DNA of 38,534 nt from Acetobacterium sp. (GCF_030652775.1 NZ_JAUSPS010000076.1:1-38534); one strand, 5' to 3'; shown: positions 1 through 9,395, counted from the first letter of the stretch. A program made the numbers and translations. The notes: generated from the sequence alone by a model not told the origin.

Positions 1-290
1 CTTGTTTTTACCTGCGTTTTATCCAGTTCTATGTACCTTTATAGGCAGGTGGCTAAAAAGTAATATCATCATCAGGAACACTGACGTAGGTCTCGAAACA
101 TCCCGATGTCATAATTTGCGCACAACATAGCTGATCGTTAAATAGCAAAAGCATAATAGATGAAAAAACAGTGAATAGTTGGATATTAGGCATTTAAAAA
201 AAATAGGGTTTTCAAAGATCTCGGAAAATTTCGACTATTGTAGATTCGTGCTAAAATTGTGTTGGAAAAACTTTTCCGATGCGATTTTTT
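1..290. other. Upstream non-coding stretch, no gene seen
   Basis: I see no convincing reading frame with a ribosome binding site here. The words ACCTGC (about 11-16) and GCAGGT (about 45-50) could pair across a large loop, and GGAAAA-AC-TTTTCC (264-277) forms a small palindrome just upstream of the promoter of the next gene. Neither matches a regulator site that I recognise. The stretch could hold the 3' untranslated end of an upstream gene outside the window. Confidence 0.4.
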
Positions 291-296
291 ATTACT

Positions 297-324
297 TTGA
301 ATCTGGGTTAAAAGACTATATAAT
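297..324 (+). promoter_or_regulatory. Sigma-A-type promoter for the phosphoesterase gene
   Basis: TTGAAT (297-302), a 16-bp spacer and a perfect TATAAT (319-324) lie 44 bp upstream of the ATG at 368. Transcription would start near 331 and give a short leader with the ribosome binding site AGAGGGA. Confidence 0.65.
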
Positions 325-367
325 AGACTAATAAGAAAACGAAAACTGTTGAAAGAGGGATGTGTAG

Positions 368-2374
368 ATGAAAAAATTCAAAAAAGAACTGACCTTATTA
401 TTGATGCTGTTATTGATATTTAATTGCTTTGGTTCCGTAGCGTTCGCAGCCACTGTCAATGATGATCAGACCATTACCCTAAAAATCATTCACACTAACG
501 ACACTCATTCCCGTTATACCTACAGTGTCAAAAACAACACGATCGGCTATGCCAAACTCAAGACCATTATCAATCAGGAAAGCCCTGATTTAACCGTGGA
601 TGCTGGGGATATCTTTCACGGTCAGTCCTTTGCCACCATCGAAACCGGCGGTTCGATTGCTGAATTGATGACAGCAGTGGGTTTTGATGCTATCGCTCCG
701 GGGAATCACGATTTTAATTATGGAAGCGCACGATTGCTGGAGCTGGGAACCATGGCTAACACCAAAATCCTGGGAAACAATGTGGTTTTCACTGCGACCG
801 GGGAAGCTTTTTTTGCGGATGACTATCTAATCAAGGAAATTGCGGTAGATGGTGTAATCATTAAAATCGGCGTATTTGGACTGATCAGTCCGGATATTTA
901 TGGGGATACGGCTCCGGCCAATGTAGCCGGACTGACCTTTGGCACCCGGGAATCGGTGATTGCTACCGCTCAGCAATCAGTAGCGGCGCTGGAAGCCCAG
1001 GGTTGTGACGTGATCGTTGCCCTGACTCATATTGGGGACTCCGATAATGGCACCTTAATGCGCAGTGACGCCATTGCCCAGGGCGCACCGGGAATCGATG
1101 TGATTGTCGATGGTCACACCCATGATGTGGAAAACCGGGAAGTCAATGGTACCCTGATCGTCCAAACCGGCTGTTATTCCAGTGCGGTGGGGGAGGTTGA
1201 GATTACCCTGAAAAAAGCAGTAGCACTGGCAGCCCGGATTGAACCCCCGGAAGCTGGAAATACTGAAGCAGTACCAGCCGCAGAAACAGCATCAGATGAA
1301 TTAACAACAGAAATTCTTGAGTCTGAAATAACGGTTGAAGAAATCTTAGCAACTGAAGACACTTTGGTAGAAAACCAGGCAGAAGAAATAAATGCCGAAG
1401 CCATCATTCAGGAAAATTTGGATGGAGAAGAGGCATTGGTGCAGGCGGCGGAATATATCGCAACCAATGGAGTGGAAGTAACCTATACGGTTGTAAACAA
1501 AACAGAAACCCTGACAACCGTTGCCCAAGCAACGGATGATGTCATTCCGGCAGACCCGACGGTGGCAGCCCTGACAGCGGAAATTGAAGCCCGGGAAGAT
1601 CCCATTAAAAAACAGGTGGTTGGAAATACCCCTGTAAAACTGGGTGGGAGCACTGACAATATCTGGCAGGATGTCCGGCTGAATGAACTGAATCTGGGTC
1701 GAGCCCTGTCCGACAGTTACCGTTTTGTTACCGGTGCTGAGATCGCCGCTGAAAATGCCGGGGGAATCCGGGCTCAGATTCCCGCCGGCGATATCAATAA
1801 GGGTCAGGTCATCGACGTGCTGCCCTTTGGGAATTATCTGGTAACCAAGTCAGTTTCTGGAGCGAATATTAAAAAAATGCTGGAAACTAGCATCGAAATC
1901 GGCATCAATAACCGGATTGCCAATGATAAAAATGATAATTCCTGGCCCAGCAACAGTGGCAGTTATCTGCAATGGAGCGGCATCACCGCCCAGTATGATT
2001 TAACCAAACCAGTGGGTCAGCGGGTATACATAGCCAAGGTCGGAGCTGCAGATCTGGATCCCAACCGGATGTATACCATTGCCTGCAATAATTATCTGGC
2101 CACCAGCAGCGATTACCCGGGTTTACAGGACGCCGCCATCATCAATGAGTATTCAGCCTGTGATGAAGCCTTTATCAGTTATCTACAGAACGCTGGTAAT
2201 GACCGTTTTATGGCGGCCATCAACACCCCCAACGTGACCCCAGGTACAGTACCTCAACCGGTACCTAATCCTCAGCCGGTTCAACCAATACAAAAACAGT
2301 CATCCAACAATCCTAGAACAGGCTATGAGCCATGGCCTTGGACGATTATGCTCAGATCGGTTTTTTATGTCTGA
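368..2374 (+). CDS. Secreted 5'-nucleotidase / 2',3'-cyclic phosphodiesterase family metallophosphoesterase
   Basis: Family members hydrolyse extracellular nucleotides for phosphate and nucleoside salvage. Residues 1-27 form a signal peptide (lysines, long Leu-rich core, cleavage near VAFA|ATV). The calcineurin-like metal site is complete: HTNDTH (42-47), GDIFHG (80-85), GNHDF (112-116), then the ALTHIGD and DGHTHD blocks. The C-terminal 5'-nucleotidase domain follows, with the substrate-loop words ENAGGIRA and LPFGN. Between the two domains, about residues 290-400, lies an unusual acidic Glu/Ala/Thr-rich insert. The C-terminus is Pro-rich (PQPVPNPQPVQP) and carries NPRTG, like a sortase signal, but only about 15 residues follow, without a full hydrophobic helix or basic tail. 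Wall anchoring is therefore doubtful and the protein may be released. The stop overlaps the possible tadA start by 8 nt. Confidence 0.88.
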   Translation: MKKFKKELTLLLMLLLIFNCFGSVAFAATVNDDQTITLKIIHTNDTHSRYTYSVKNNTIGYAKLKTIINQESPDLTVDAGDIFHGQSFATIETGGSIAELMTAVGFDAIAPGNHDFNYGSARLLELGTMANTKILGNNVVFTATGEAFFADDYLIKEIAVDGVIIKIGVFGLISPDIYGDTAPANVAGLTFGTRESVIATAQQSVAALEAQGCDVIVALTHIGDSDNGTLMRSDAIAQGAPGIDVIVDGHTHDVENREVNGTLIVQTGCYSSAVGEVEITLKKAVALAARIEPPEAGNTEAVPAAETASDELTTEILESEITVEEILATEDTLVENQAEEINAEAIIQENLDGEEALVQAAEYIATNGVEVTYTVVNKTETLTTVAQATDDVIPADPTVAALTAEIEAREDPIKKQVVGNTPVKLGGSTDNIWQDVRLNELNLGRALSDSYRFVTGAEIAAENAGGIRAQIPAGDINKGQVIDVLPFGNYLVTKSVSGANIKKMLETSIEIGINNRIANDKNDNSWPSNSGSYLQWSGITAQYDLTKPVGQRVYIAKVGAADLDPNRMYTIACNNYLATSSDYPGLQDAAIINEYSACDEAFISYLQNAGNDRFMAAINTPNVTPGTVPQPVPNPQPVQPIQKQSSNNPRTGYEPWPWTIMLRSVFYV

Positions 2375-2858
2375 TAGAGGAGAGGTTATCATAAACAAAA
2401 AAAACAACCTCCAGGAGATCATGACCCTGGCAATTGAGACTGCAAAAGAAGGAGCATCCAGGGGCGAGGTGCCGATCGGGGCGGTGCTGGTTTGCGACGG
2501 CAGGATTATTGCCCGGGCTCATAATCAGAAGGAAAGTCTGGCGGATCCCACCGCCCATGCCGAAATGCTGGTGATTCGGGCAGGGGCAGAAAAATTGGGC
2601 CGCTGGCGACTTGGCGACTGTCAACTGTATGTCACCGCCGAACCCTGCGTGATGTGTATGGGAGCTATTATCCAGGCCCGAATCCCCTTGCTGGTCTATG
2701 GTGCCGCCGAAAAGAAATTCGGGGGGGTCGAGTCCACCGCCTGGCTGGGGCAACACCCGATGCTTCCCAAACAGATGGAAATTTACGCCGGTATCTGTGA
2801 GCAAGAATGCGAAGAATTACTGAAAGCATTTTTTGAGAAAAGAAGAATTGAAATGTAA
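2367..2858 (+). CDS. tadA: tRNA-specific adenosine deaminase
   Basis: TadA deaminates A34 to inosine in the anticodon of tRNA-Arg(ACG). The deaminase zinc site is intact: TAHAEM (catalytic HAE) and a PCVMCMG block supplying the two zinc cysteines. EVPIGAVLV near the N-terminus is the usual family start of the core. The start is uncertain. ATG 2367 has no ribosome binding site and makes the protein about 8 residues longer than usual. A strong AGAGGAGAGG (2376-2385) sits 5 nt before an in-frame ATA (2391), and a weaker AGGAG lies 3 nt before ATG 2421. I give the longest ATG-started form that the homology tolerates. The gene overlaps the end of the phosphoesterase gene, so it is probably read from the same mRNA. 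Confidence 0.9.
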   Translation: MSDRGEVIINKKNNLQEIMTLAIETAKEGASRGEVPIGAVLVCDGRIIARAHNQKESLADPTAHAEMLVIRAGAEKLGRWRLGDCQLYVTAEPCVMCMGAIIQARIPLLVYGAAEKKFGGVESTAWLGQHPMLPKQMEIYAGICEQECEELLKAFFEKRRIEM

Positions 2859-2905
2859 CTTTGAAAGTTCAAGAGGACATGGGAAATATGCCGTTTAATT
2901 GGGTA

Positions 2906-2934
2906 TTGAATTAAATAAGAGGATATGATAAAAT
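2906..2934 (+). promoter_or_regulatory. Probable sigma-A promoter for the DUF362 gene
   Basis: TTGAAT (2906-2911), a 17-bp spacer and TAAAAT (2929-2934) precede the gene at 3041. The implied leader is about 100 nt and shows no clear terminator. Confidence 0.5.
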
Positions 2935-3040
2935 GTTCTTAAATGAAAGACATGTGTATTCGAGGTGAAAACAATTTTAAGATGATTGTCTAAACAATAC
3001 TCGGTTTGACTAAAAAAGATTTAGAATAGGAGAAACACGA

Positions 3041-4177
3041 ATGAATCAGAAATCCAAGGTGTACTTTACAACATTACGGACCACCGGCTCTAACAATATA
3101 TTAAAAAAATTAGAAAAATTGGTCACCGCCGCCGGCATGACCGATATCGATTTTGAAAACAAATTTGCGGCGATTAAGATCCATCTGGGCGAACCGGGAA
3201 ATCTGGCCTATCTTAGACCTAATTATTCCCGTGTCATTGTGGATATGATCAAAGAAAGAGGTGGGAAACCGTTTCTGACCGATTGCAATACTCTATATGT
3301 AGGACGACGAAAAGATGCTTTGGAGCACCTCGATGCGGCCTACGAAAATGGTTATAACCCCTTTGTCACCGGCTGTCATGTGATTATTGGGGATGGCCTG
3401 AAGGGCACCGATGATATTGAGGTGCCACTGGCTGGCGGCGAATGTGTGGCTGCGGCTAAAATCGGCCGAGCGATAATGGATGCCGATGTCTTTATCTCGA
3501 TGACTCATTTCAAAGGCCACGAAAATACTGGCTTTGGCGGCGTGCTGAAAAACATCGGCATGGGTTGCGGTTCACGGCGGGGAAAAATGGAAATGCATTC
3601 CAACAGTAAACCCTTTGTTAAGGAAAAGAAGTGTCGGAGTTGTGAAATGTGCGGCAAGATCTGTGCCGTGCAGGCCATTTCATATGGTCAAGAAGATGGC
3701 AAAGCCAGCATCAACCACGACATTTGCGTGGGTTGCGGACGCTGTATTGGGGTCTGTCCCTTTGATGCTATTTCACCCAAATACGATGAGAGCAATGATA
3801 TCCTCAATAAAAAAATCGCCGAATATAGCCAGGCCGTGTTAGACGGACGACCCCATTTCCACATCAGTTTTGTCATCGATGTTTCACCTAACTGCGACTG
3901 CCATGTCGAAAACGATCTGCCGATCATTCAGGATGTCGGTATTTTTGCATCAATCGATCCGGTGGCTCTGGATATGGCTTGTGCTGATGCCTGCAACAAC
4001 GCCCGGATTCTGCGGGGCAGTTGTGCTGAGGAACGAATTATCGAAAACGAAGTTCAGGATCTGTCTGAACTGGATGTCTTTACCCTGGTTCACCCGGATA
4101 CAAACTGGAAGGTCTGTGTTGATCATGCTGTCAAGCTGGGTCTGGGCAATAAGGAATACGAAATTACCGAGGTTTAA
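3041..4177 (+). CDS. DUF362 domain protein with two [4Fe-4S] ferredoxin motifs
   Basis: The 378-residue protein begins with a DUF362 domain of unknown enzymatic role (roughly residues 1-190, including KIHLGEPGN and THFKGHENTGFGG). Then comes a bacterial ferredoxin module: CRSCEMCGKIC and CVGCGRCIGVC, each followed by a Pro- or Val-containing turn. The remaining C-terminal part returns to DUF362-type sequence (DPVALDMACADACN). It is a predicted soluble iron-sulfur protein of electron transfer. ATG 3041 follows AGGAGA at a good distance. It stands alone between a promoter and the T-box leader. The family is common in strict anaerobes; I cannot assign a substrate. Confidence 0.85.
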   Translation: MNQKSKVYFTTLRTTGSNNILKKLEKLVTAAGMTDIDFENKFAAIKIHLGEPGNLAYLRPNYSRVIVDMIKERGGKPFLTDCNTLYVGRRKDALEHLDAAYENGYNPFVTGCHVIIGDGLKGTDDIEVPLAGGECVAAAKIGRAIMDADVFISMTHFKGHENTGFGGVLKNIGMGCGSRRGKMEMHSNSKPFVKEKKCRSCEMCGKICAVQAISYGQEDGKASINHDICVGCGRCIGVCPFDAISPKYDESNDILNKKIAEYSQAVLDGRPHFHISFVIDVSPNCDCHVENDLPIIQDVGIFASIDPVALDMACADACNNARILRGSCAEERIIENEVQDLSELDVFTLVHPDTNWKVCVDHAVKLGLGNKEYEITEV

Positions 4178-4239
4178 GAGCTGGCTTTACAATGGTTCAA
4201 TCTAGAAACCGATATCATGATTTCTTTGATATTTTGTGA

Positions 4240-4268
4240 TTGACAAAGGCAAAATAAATAGATATAAT
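4240..4268 (+). promoter_or_regulatory. Near-perfect sigma-A promoter of the ilv/leu leader
   Basis: TTGACA (4240-4245), exactly 17 bp, then TATAAT (4263-4268). This is the full consensus, which suits a transcript whose output is set downstream by the T-box rather than by initiation. Transcription should start near 4275. Confidence 0.88.
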
Positions 4269-4323
4269 GACTCAAATACAAAAAGTTTTAATTAAAAATA
4301 ATCAAATAAAATAACTGCTATGA

Positions 4324-4610
4324 CCAAGAGAAAGATACCAAAAATTGTATTTAAGAGAGTTGGAGGATGGTGTGATTCCAATAATACAATGGTATGTAAT
4401 ACTCACTTGCGAGCTGCCAACCTGAAAATTTACCCAATTAGTAGGGAAGGCCGTGATCCCATCCGGGATGTCAACGTTAAATGACTATGGTTAGGTTCGT
4501 CTTGCGATCAGACCAGAAGAGGAAATAATTGTGAGGTTATTTCAAATTTTAGAGTGGTACCGTGGATACTTATATCCGCCTCTGTTTTTTACAGAGGCGG
4601 ATTTTTTTAA
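4324..4610 (+). promoter_or_regulatory. T-box riboswitch, probable leucine specifier (CTC)
   Basis: Conserved T-box words are present in order. AAGAGAGTTGG (4353-4363) and GATGGTGTGATTCCAA belong to stem I. The specifier side reads ...AATA-CTC-ACTTGCGAGCTGCC, placing CTC at 4402-4404 in the usual position before an A and the GAGCTGCC block. The T-box proper is AGAGTGGTACCGTGG (4551-4565). Its TGGT would pair with the ACCA end of uncharged tRNA with discriminator A, as in tRNA-Leu. It ends in a strong terminator (4574-4609). Leucine starvation should favour read-through into ilvC and perhaps onward. The specifier assignment is by pattern alignment from memory, not by folding. Confidence 0.88.
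4574..4609 (+). terminator. T-box intrinsic terminator
   Basis: ATCCGCCTCTGT (4574-4585) pairs with ACAGAGGCGGAT (4591-4602) through a 5-nt T loop and is followed by a run of T. The 12-bp stem competes with the T-box antiterminator just upstream. Confidence 0.92.
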
Positions 4611-4655
4611 TTTATAAAGCTATGCGGTTAAGTAAGTTGAATAAACAAAAAGTAA

Positions 4656-4838
4656 GTACCGACAATTGTTACATCATGTTGTTTGCATCAGAGCGGACAC
4701 GCCGTAGGCTCCGCGAAAGCAACGAGCCAATCACAAGCTTGCTTGTAGTTGGCGACTGCTCGCGACTAATGAGAAATTTTTTATTTCTTATTAGTGTCCG
4801 ATTCTGCAGCAAACAACAGATTAACAATTGGTCGGTAC
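4656..4838. repeat. Foldback (MITE-like) element between T-box and ilvC
   Basis: The outer arms are long imperfect inverted repeats. GTACCGAC-AATTGTT...TGTTGTTTGC...CGGACAC (4656-4700) mirrors GTGTCCG...GCAAACAACA...AACAATTGGTCGGTAC (4794-4838). Inside are two more hairpins: the 34-bp repeat around 4726-4759 and ACTAATGAGAAAT/ATTTCTTATTAGT (4765-4795). A 98-codon open frame crosses it, but it has no ribosome binding site or recognisable sequence, so I treat it as noncoding. Size and structure resemble a nonautonomous insertion. A target duplication is not certain. Confidence 0.68.
4726..4759. repeat. 34-bp palindromic repeat, copy 1
   Basis: A 34-bp segment identical to 31763-31796. Its core ACAAG-CTTG-CTTGT is flanked by CCAA/TTGG, so it folds as a hairpin. 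Here it is nested in the foldback element; the other copy stands alone with a longer stem. Confidence 0.8.
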
Positions 4839-4840
4839 GA

Positions 4841-4867
4841 TTTACACAACATACGTGAGTATATAAT
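4841..4867 (+). promoter_or_regulatory. Possible secondary promoter for ilvC
   Basis: TTTACA (4841-4846) and TATAAT (4862-4867) are 15 bp apart, shorter than ideal. They lie downstream of the T-box terminator and 71 bp before ilvC. If active, it would give ilvC some T-box-independent expression. Confidence 0.35.
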
Positions 4868-4934
4868 GGTCACATTAAGTGGATTTATATAATTTAAAGA
4901 TCAAACTATTAAAACATTTCAAGGAGGAAATTAA

Positions 4935-5930
<996 letters not shown>

Positions 5931-5957
5931 GCATTAAAAAAACATATTAGACATAAT

Positions 5958-5987
5958 AAAAAGGCAGAAGACCTTCTGCCTTTTTTT
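5958..5987 (+). terminator. Intrinsic terminator after ilvC
   Basis: AGGCAGAAG pairs with CTTCTGCCT across a tiny loop and is followed by TTTTTTT; the A-run before it makes it work on either strand. It separates ilvC from leuA, so leuA onward depends on read-through or on a promoter I cannot place with confidence. Confidence 0.85.
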
Positions 5988-6055
5988 AAAACAAAAAAAC
6001 AAAGATTGTTTTAGAAGCAATCATGAATTTACTAAATCGTTTTTTATGTAAATTT

Positions 6056-6082
6056 GTAGGGGCGATTATCAATCGCCCCTAC
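6056..6082. repeat. GGGCGATT palindrome, copy 1 (perfect)
   Basis: GTAGGGGCGATT-ATC-AATCGCCCCTAC is a perfect 12-bp inverted repeat with a 3-nt loop. It lies between ilvC and leuA, starting 75 nt before the leuA ATG. It is the only one of four copies in which the outer GTAG/CTAC arm is complete. Confidence 0.9.
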
Positions 6083-6130
6083 GAATGCAATAATTAATTG
6101 ATCATCATAAAATAATTAGGAGGAGATGCA

Positions 6131-7684
6131 ATGAGCAGAATCGTTAAAATATTTGATACCACCCTTCGAGATGGGGAACAGTCACCGGGTTGCAGTATGA
6201 ACCTGAAAGAAAAATTAGAGATGGCGAAACAACTCGAACGTCTGAGAATTGACGTCATTGAAGCCGGATTTGCCATTGCATCTCCTGGTGATTTTGAGTC
6301 GGTTCAACTGGTTGCCAATGAGATTAAAAATGCCACTGTCGCCAGCCTGGCTCGTAGTACCGAAAAAGATATAACCACCGCCTATGAAGCCTTAAAAGGT
6401 GCGGTGAACCCGCGCATTCATTACTTTTTGGCAACCTCGGACATTCACATGGAATACAAGCTGCGGATGTCGCCGGAAACGGTACTGGAAAAGGCCATTG
6501 CAATGGCAAAATTTGCCAGAAACCTGTGCGGTGAAGTAGAGTTTTCAGCCGAAGATGCTTCCCGAACCCGACCGGAATTCTTATACCAGGTGCTGGAAGG
6601 GGTTATCAATCAAGGGGTTACCATAGTCAACGTCCCGGATACGGTGGGTTATACCACCCCCGGTGAATATTTCAAATTTATCGAAGGCATCCGCAACAAC
6701 GTGCCGAACATCGATAAGGCCACCATTTCCGTTCATGTTCATGACGATCTGGGGCTGGGTGTGGCCAACTCCTTGGCAGCCATTCAGGCCGGCGCCGGCC
6801 AGGTGGAATGTACCGTTAACGGGATCGGCGAACGGGCCGGAAATGCCGCCCTGGAAGAAATTGTTATGGCGCTTAAAACCCGCTACGATGTTTACCAGGT
6901 GGATACCAATATCGACACCACCCAAATCTATCGCTCCAGCCGTTTGTTATCTAAGTTGACTGGAGTTCGAGTACAGCCTAATAAAGCCATTGTCGGCGAA
7001 AATGCCTTCGCCCATGAGTCAGGCATCCACCAGCATGGCATGATGGCCAATAAGGAAACCTACGAAATTATGACGCCGGAATCGATCGGCTTAAAAGAAA
7101 ATAAAATGGTGCTGGGCAAACACTCCGGTAAGCATGCCTTTGTTGATAAACTGACCTCGCTGGGCTATACCTTAAGTGATGAAGAAGTATTGGATTTATT
7201 TAATCAGTTCAAGATCCTGGCTGATAAGAAAAAAGTCGTTTCGGATAAAGACATTCTGGCGCTGGTTGAACAAAAACAATTGGCCATTCCCGAAGTTTAC
7301 TCTCTGGATCGGTTTGTTATCAGTACCGGGAATACCATTTCGACCGCCGCAACCATCAGGTTACGAAAAAACGGCGATCTTATCGAAGGCGTATCGCTGG
7401 CAGACGGCCCGATCAGCGCCGGGTTCAAAGCCATCAGCGAATTAGTTGACTGTGATCTGACCCTGATAGATTATGGGGTCACTGCCGTCACCGATGGCAC
7501 CGATGCTCAGGGCGAGGCGCAGGTTAAAATATCCGATGGCACCCATGTGTATCATGGCCGGGGACTAAGCACTGACATCATCGATGCCAGTTTAAAAGCC
7601 TATGTTGACGCCGTGAACCAGATGCTTTATATAAATGATAGTCAAAGTAAAGAAACCCAGGAACAAGCAAGTAAAAAACCGTGA
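6131..7684 (+). CDS. leuA: 2-isopropylmalate synthase
   Basis: LeuA condenses 2-oxoisovalerate with acetyl-CoA, the first step of leucine synthesis. The 517-residue length is normal for the long form. The HMGL-like TIM barrel shows FDTTLRDGEQSPG near the N-terminus, HVHDDLGLGVANS (metal-binding His pair) and NGIGERAGNAALEE. GENAFAHESGIHQHG is the conserved stretch after the barrel. The C-terminal regulatory domain (about residues 385-500) is present, so leucine feedback is expected. The start has AGGAGGAG at good spacing. cimA follows after 15 nt, the only gap between these genes without the palindrome. Confidence 0.95.
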   Translation: MSRIVKIFDTTLRDGEQSPGCSMNLKEKLEMAKQLERLRIDVIEAGFAIASPGDFESVQLVANEIKNATVASLARSTEKDITTAYEALKGAVNPRIHYFLATSDIHMEYKLRMSPETVLEKAIAMAKFARNLCGEVEFSAEDASRTRPEFLYQVLEGVINQGVTIVNVPDTVGYTTPGEYFKFIEGIRNNVPNIDKATISVHVHDDLGLGVANSLAAIQAGAGQVECTVNGIGERAGNAALEEIVMALKTRYDVYQVDTNIDTTQIYRSSRLLSKLTGVRVQPNKAIVGENAFAHESGIHQHGMMANKETYEIMTPESIGLKENKMVLGKHSGKHAFVDKLTSLGYTLSDEEVLDLFNQFKILADKKKVVSDKDILALVEQKQLAIPEVYSLDRFVISTGNTISTAATIRLRKNGDLIEGVSLADGPISAGFKAISELVDCDLTLIDYGVTAVTDGTDAQGEAQVKISDGTHVYHGRGLSTDIIDASLKAYVDAVNQMLYINDSQSKETQEQASKKP

Positions 7685-7699
7685 TAAGGGGGAATTGGA

Positions 7700-9280
7700 A
7701 TGTCAGAAAAAATATTAGTCTTTGATTCTACCCTCAGAGATGGGGCCCAGGCCGAAGGAATTTCCTTCTCTGTGGAAGACAAAATCCGCGTGGTCGAAAC
7801 CCTGGATAAAATGGGGATTGATTATATTGAAGCCGGAAACCCCGGCTCCAACCCAAAAGACATCGAGTTTTTCAATCGCATCAAAGGCATCCACCTTAAA
7901 CATGCCAAGTTGGTTGCCTTTGGCAGCACCCGACGGGGCGGTATTGCCGTTGAGGATGATGCCAATCTAAAGGCCATTCTCGAAACAGAAACCCCGGGGG
8001 TAGCCATTTTTGGAAAAAGCTGGACCTTTCACATCACTGATATCATCAAAACCACCCTGGCCGAAAACCTGAAAATGATCGAAGAAACCATGGCCTATCT
8101 CAAAGCCCAGGGAAAAGATGTAACCTTTGATGCGGAACATTTTTTTGATGGCTATAAGAACGATCCGGCCTATGCCATCGAAGCTCTGCTGGCTGCCCAG
8201 GAAGGGGGAGCCGATTGTCTGGCTCTCTGTGACACCAACGGCGGCACCCTGCCCTATGAAATTCTGGAAATCGTTAACGATGTGCGCCAGAAATTACGGA
8301 TTCCCCTGGGGATCCATTGCCATAATGACAGTGGCCTGGCTGTGGCCAACTCATTGATGGCCGTTCACGCCGGCGCCCGTCAGGTTCAGGGAACCTTCCT
8401 GGGCTATGGCGAACGCTGTGGAAATGCTAATCTCGCCACCATTATCCCTAATCTGCAGCTAAAAATGGGATTCCATTGTCTGGCCGATACGGAGCTTAAA
8501 AAACTCACATCCTCAGCGATTCGGATTGCTGAGATTTCCAATTATGCCCTCACCGGCCGCGAACCCTTTGTCGGGAAATCAGCCTTTGCTCACAAGGGCG
8601 GCATGCATATCGACGCCGTCATAAAAAACCCGGCCTCTTTTGAGCATGTAACGCCGGAAGCGGTAGGAAACGAACGACGAATTTTAATGTCCGAGGTTTC
8701 CGGCCGCAGCACTATTATTCAACTGATCAACGAGGTCGATCCAAGTCTCACCAAGAAATCTGACGAAACCACCCGGGTGATGGATCGCATCAAAGAGCTG
8801 GAATACCAAGGCTATCAGTTTGAAGGAGCCGAAAGTAGTGTCAAATTGCTGATCCGCAAAGAGCTGGGGATGCACAAACCATTTTTCACCCTGGAAGATT
8901 TCAAAACCATTGGCGAACAAACCCATACCAAAGAAGCCCTCAGCTCCTCCGCCGTGGTCAAAATTAACGTCGACGGTCAATCGGAAATCAATGCCGCCGA
9001 AGGGGATGGCCCGGTCAATGCGCTAGATAAGGCGCTCAGAAAAGCGCTGGAAGTCTTTTACCCCAAAATCAGCGAGGTTCGCCTGACCGACTTTAAGGTT
9101 CGGGTCATCGATTCCAAATCAGCCACCGCCTCCAAGGTTCGGGTGCTGATTGAAAGCTCCGACGGCGTGGACATCTGGACTAACGTCGGAGTTTCCACCG
9201 ATATTATCGAAGCCAGTCTGATCGCTCTGATCGATTCCATCGAATACAAACTGTTAAACGATGAGGAACGAGAAAAATAA
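7700..9280 (+). CDS. cimA: (R)-citramalate synthase
   Basis: CimA joins pyruvate and acetyl-CoA to citramalate, a threonine-independent entry to 2-oxobutyrate and isoleucine. The 526-residue protein is a LeuA paralogue that begins FDSTLRDGAQAEGISFSVEDK, the form typical of the citramalate synthase branch rather than LeuA's DGEQSPG. It has HCHNDSGLAVANS as metal site, GYGERCGNANL, and a C-terminal LeuA-type regulatory domain. Its place directly behind leuA and before leuB supports the role, since LeuB (with LeuCD) can process both pathways. A homocitrate synthase is the alternative, less likely because there is no lysine-pathway context. Confidence 0.9.
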   Translation: MSEKILVFDSTLRDGAQAEGISFSVEDKIRVVETLDKMGIDYIEAGNPGSNPKDIEFFNRIKGIHLKHAKLVAFGSTRRGGIAVEDDANLKAILETETPGVAIFGKSWTFHITDIIKTTLAENLKMIEETMAYLKAQGKDVTFDAEHFFDGYKNDPAYAIEALLAAQEGGADCLALCDTNGGTLPYEILEIVNDVRQKLRIPLGIHCHNDSGLAVANSLMAVHAGARQVQGTFLGYGERCGNANLATIIPNLQLKMGFHCLADTELKKLTSSAIRIAEISNYALTGREPFVGKSAFAHKGGMHIDAVIKNPASFEHVTPEAVGNERRILMSEVSGRSTIIQLINEVDPSLTKKSDETTRVMDRIKELEYQGYQFEGAESSVKLLIRKELGMHKPFFTLEDFKTIGEQTHTKEALSSSAVVKINVDGQSEINAAEGDGPVNALDKALRKALEVFYPKISEVRLTDFKVRVIDSKSATASKVRVLIESSDGVDIWTNVGVSTDIIEASLIALIDSIEYKLLNDEEREK

Positions 9281-9304
9281 ACAAACAACGATTAGTAGCG
9301 GTTC

Positions 9305-9327
9305 GTAGGGGCGATTATCAATCGCCC
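9305..9327. repeat. GGGCGATT palindrome, copy 2
   Basis: GTAGGGGCGATT-ATC-AATCGCCC, 25 nt after the cimA stop and 91 nt before leuB. The right outer arm has decayed to GCC. The flank GGTTCGTAGGGG is shared with copy 4. Confidence 0.88.
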
Positions 9328-9395
9328 GCCAACGTCATTCAATTATAAAAACAGCAAAGCCAATCATCACCAAATAAAGATAACGAGGAGAACAA

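Noticed and set aside
2352-2804. 150-codon minus-strand frame opposite tadA
   Set aside because: Antisense shadow of a well-supported gene, without its own start signals.
4562-4858. 98-codon open frame downstream of the T-box
   Set aside because: It begins inside the T-box terminator region and crosses the foldback element; no ribosome binding site and no protein-like pattern.
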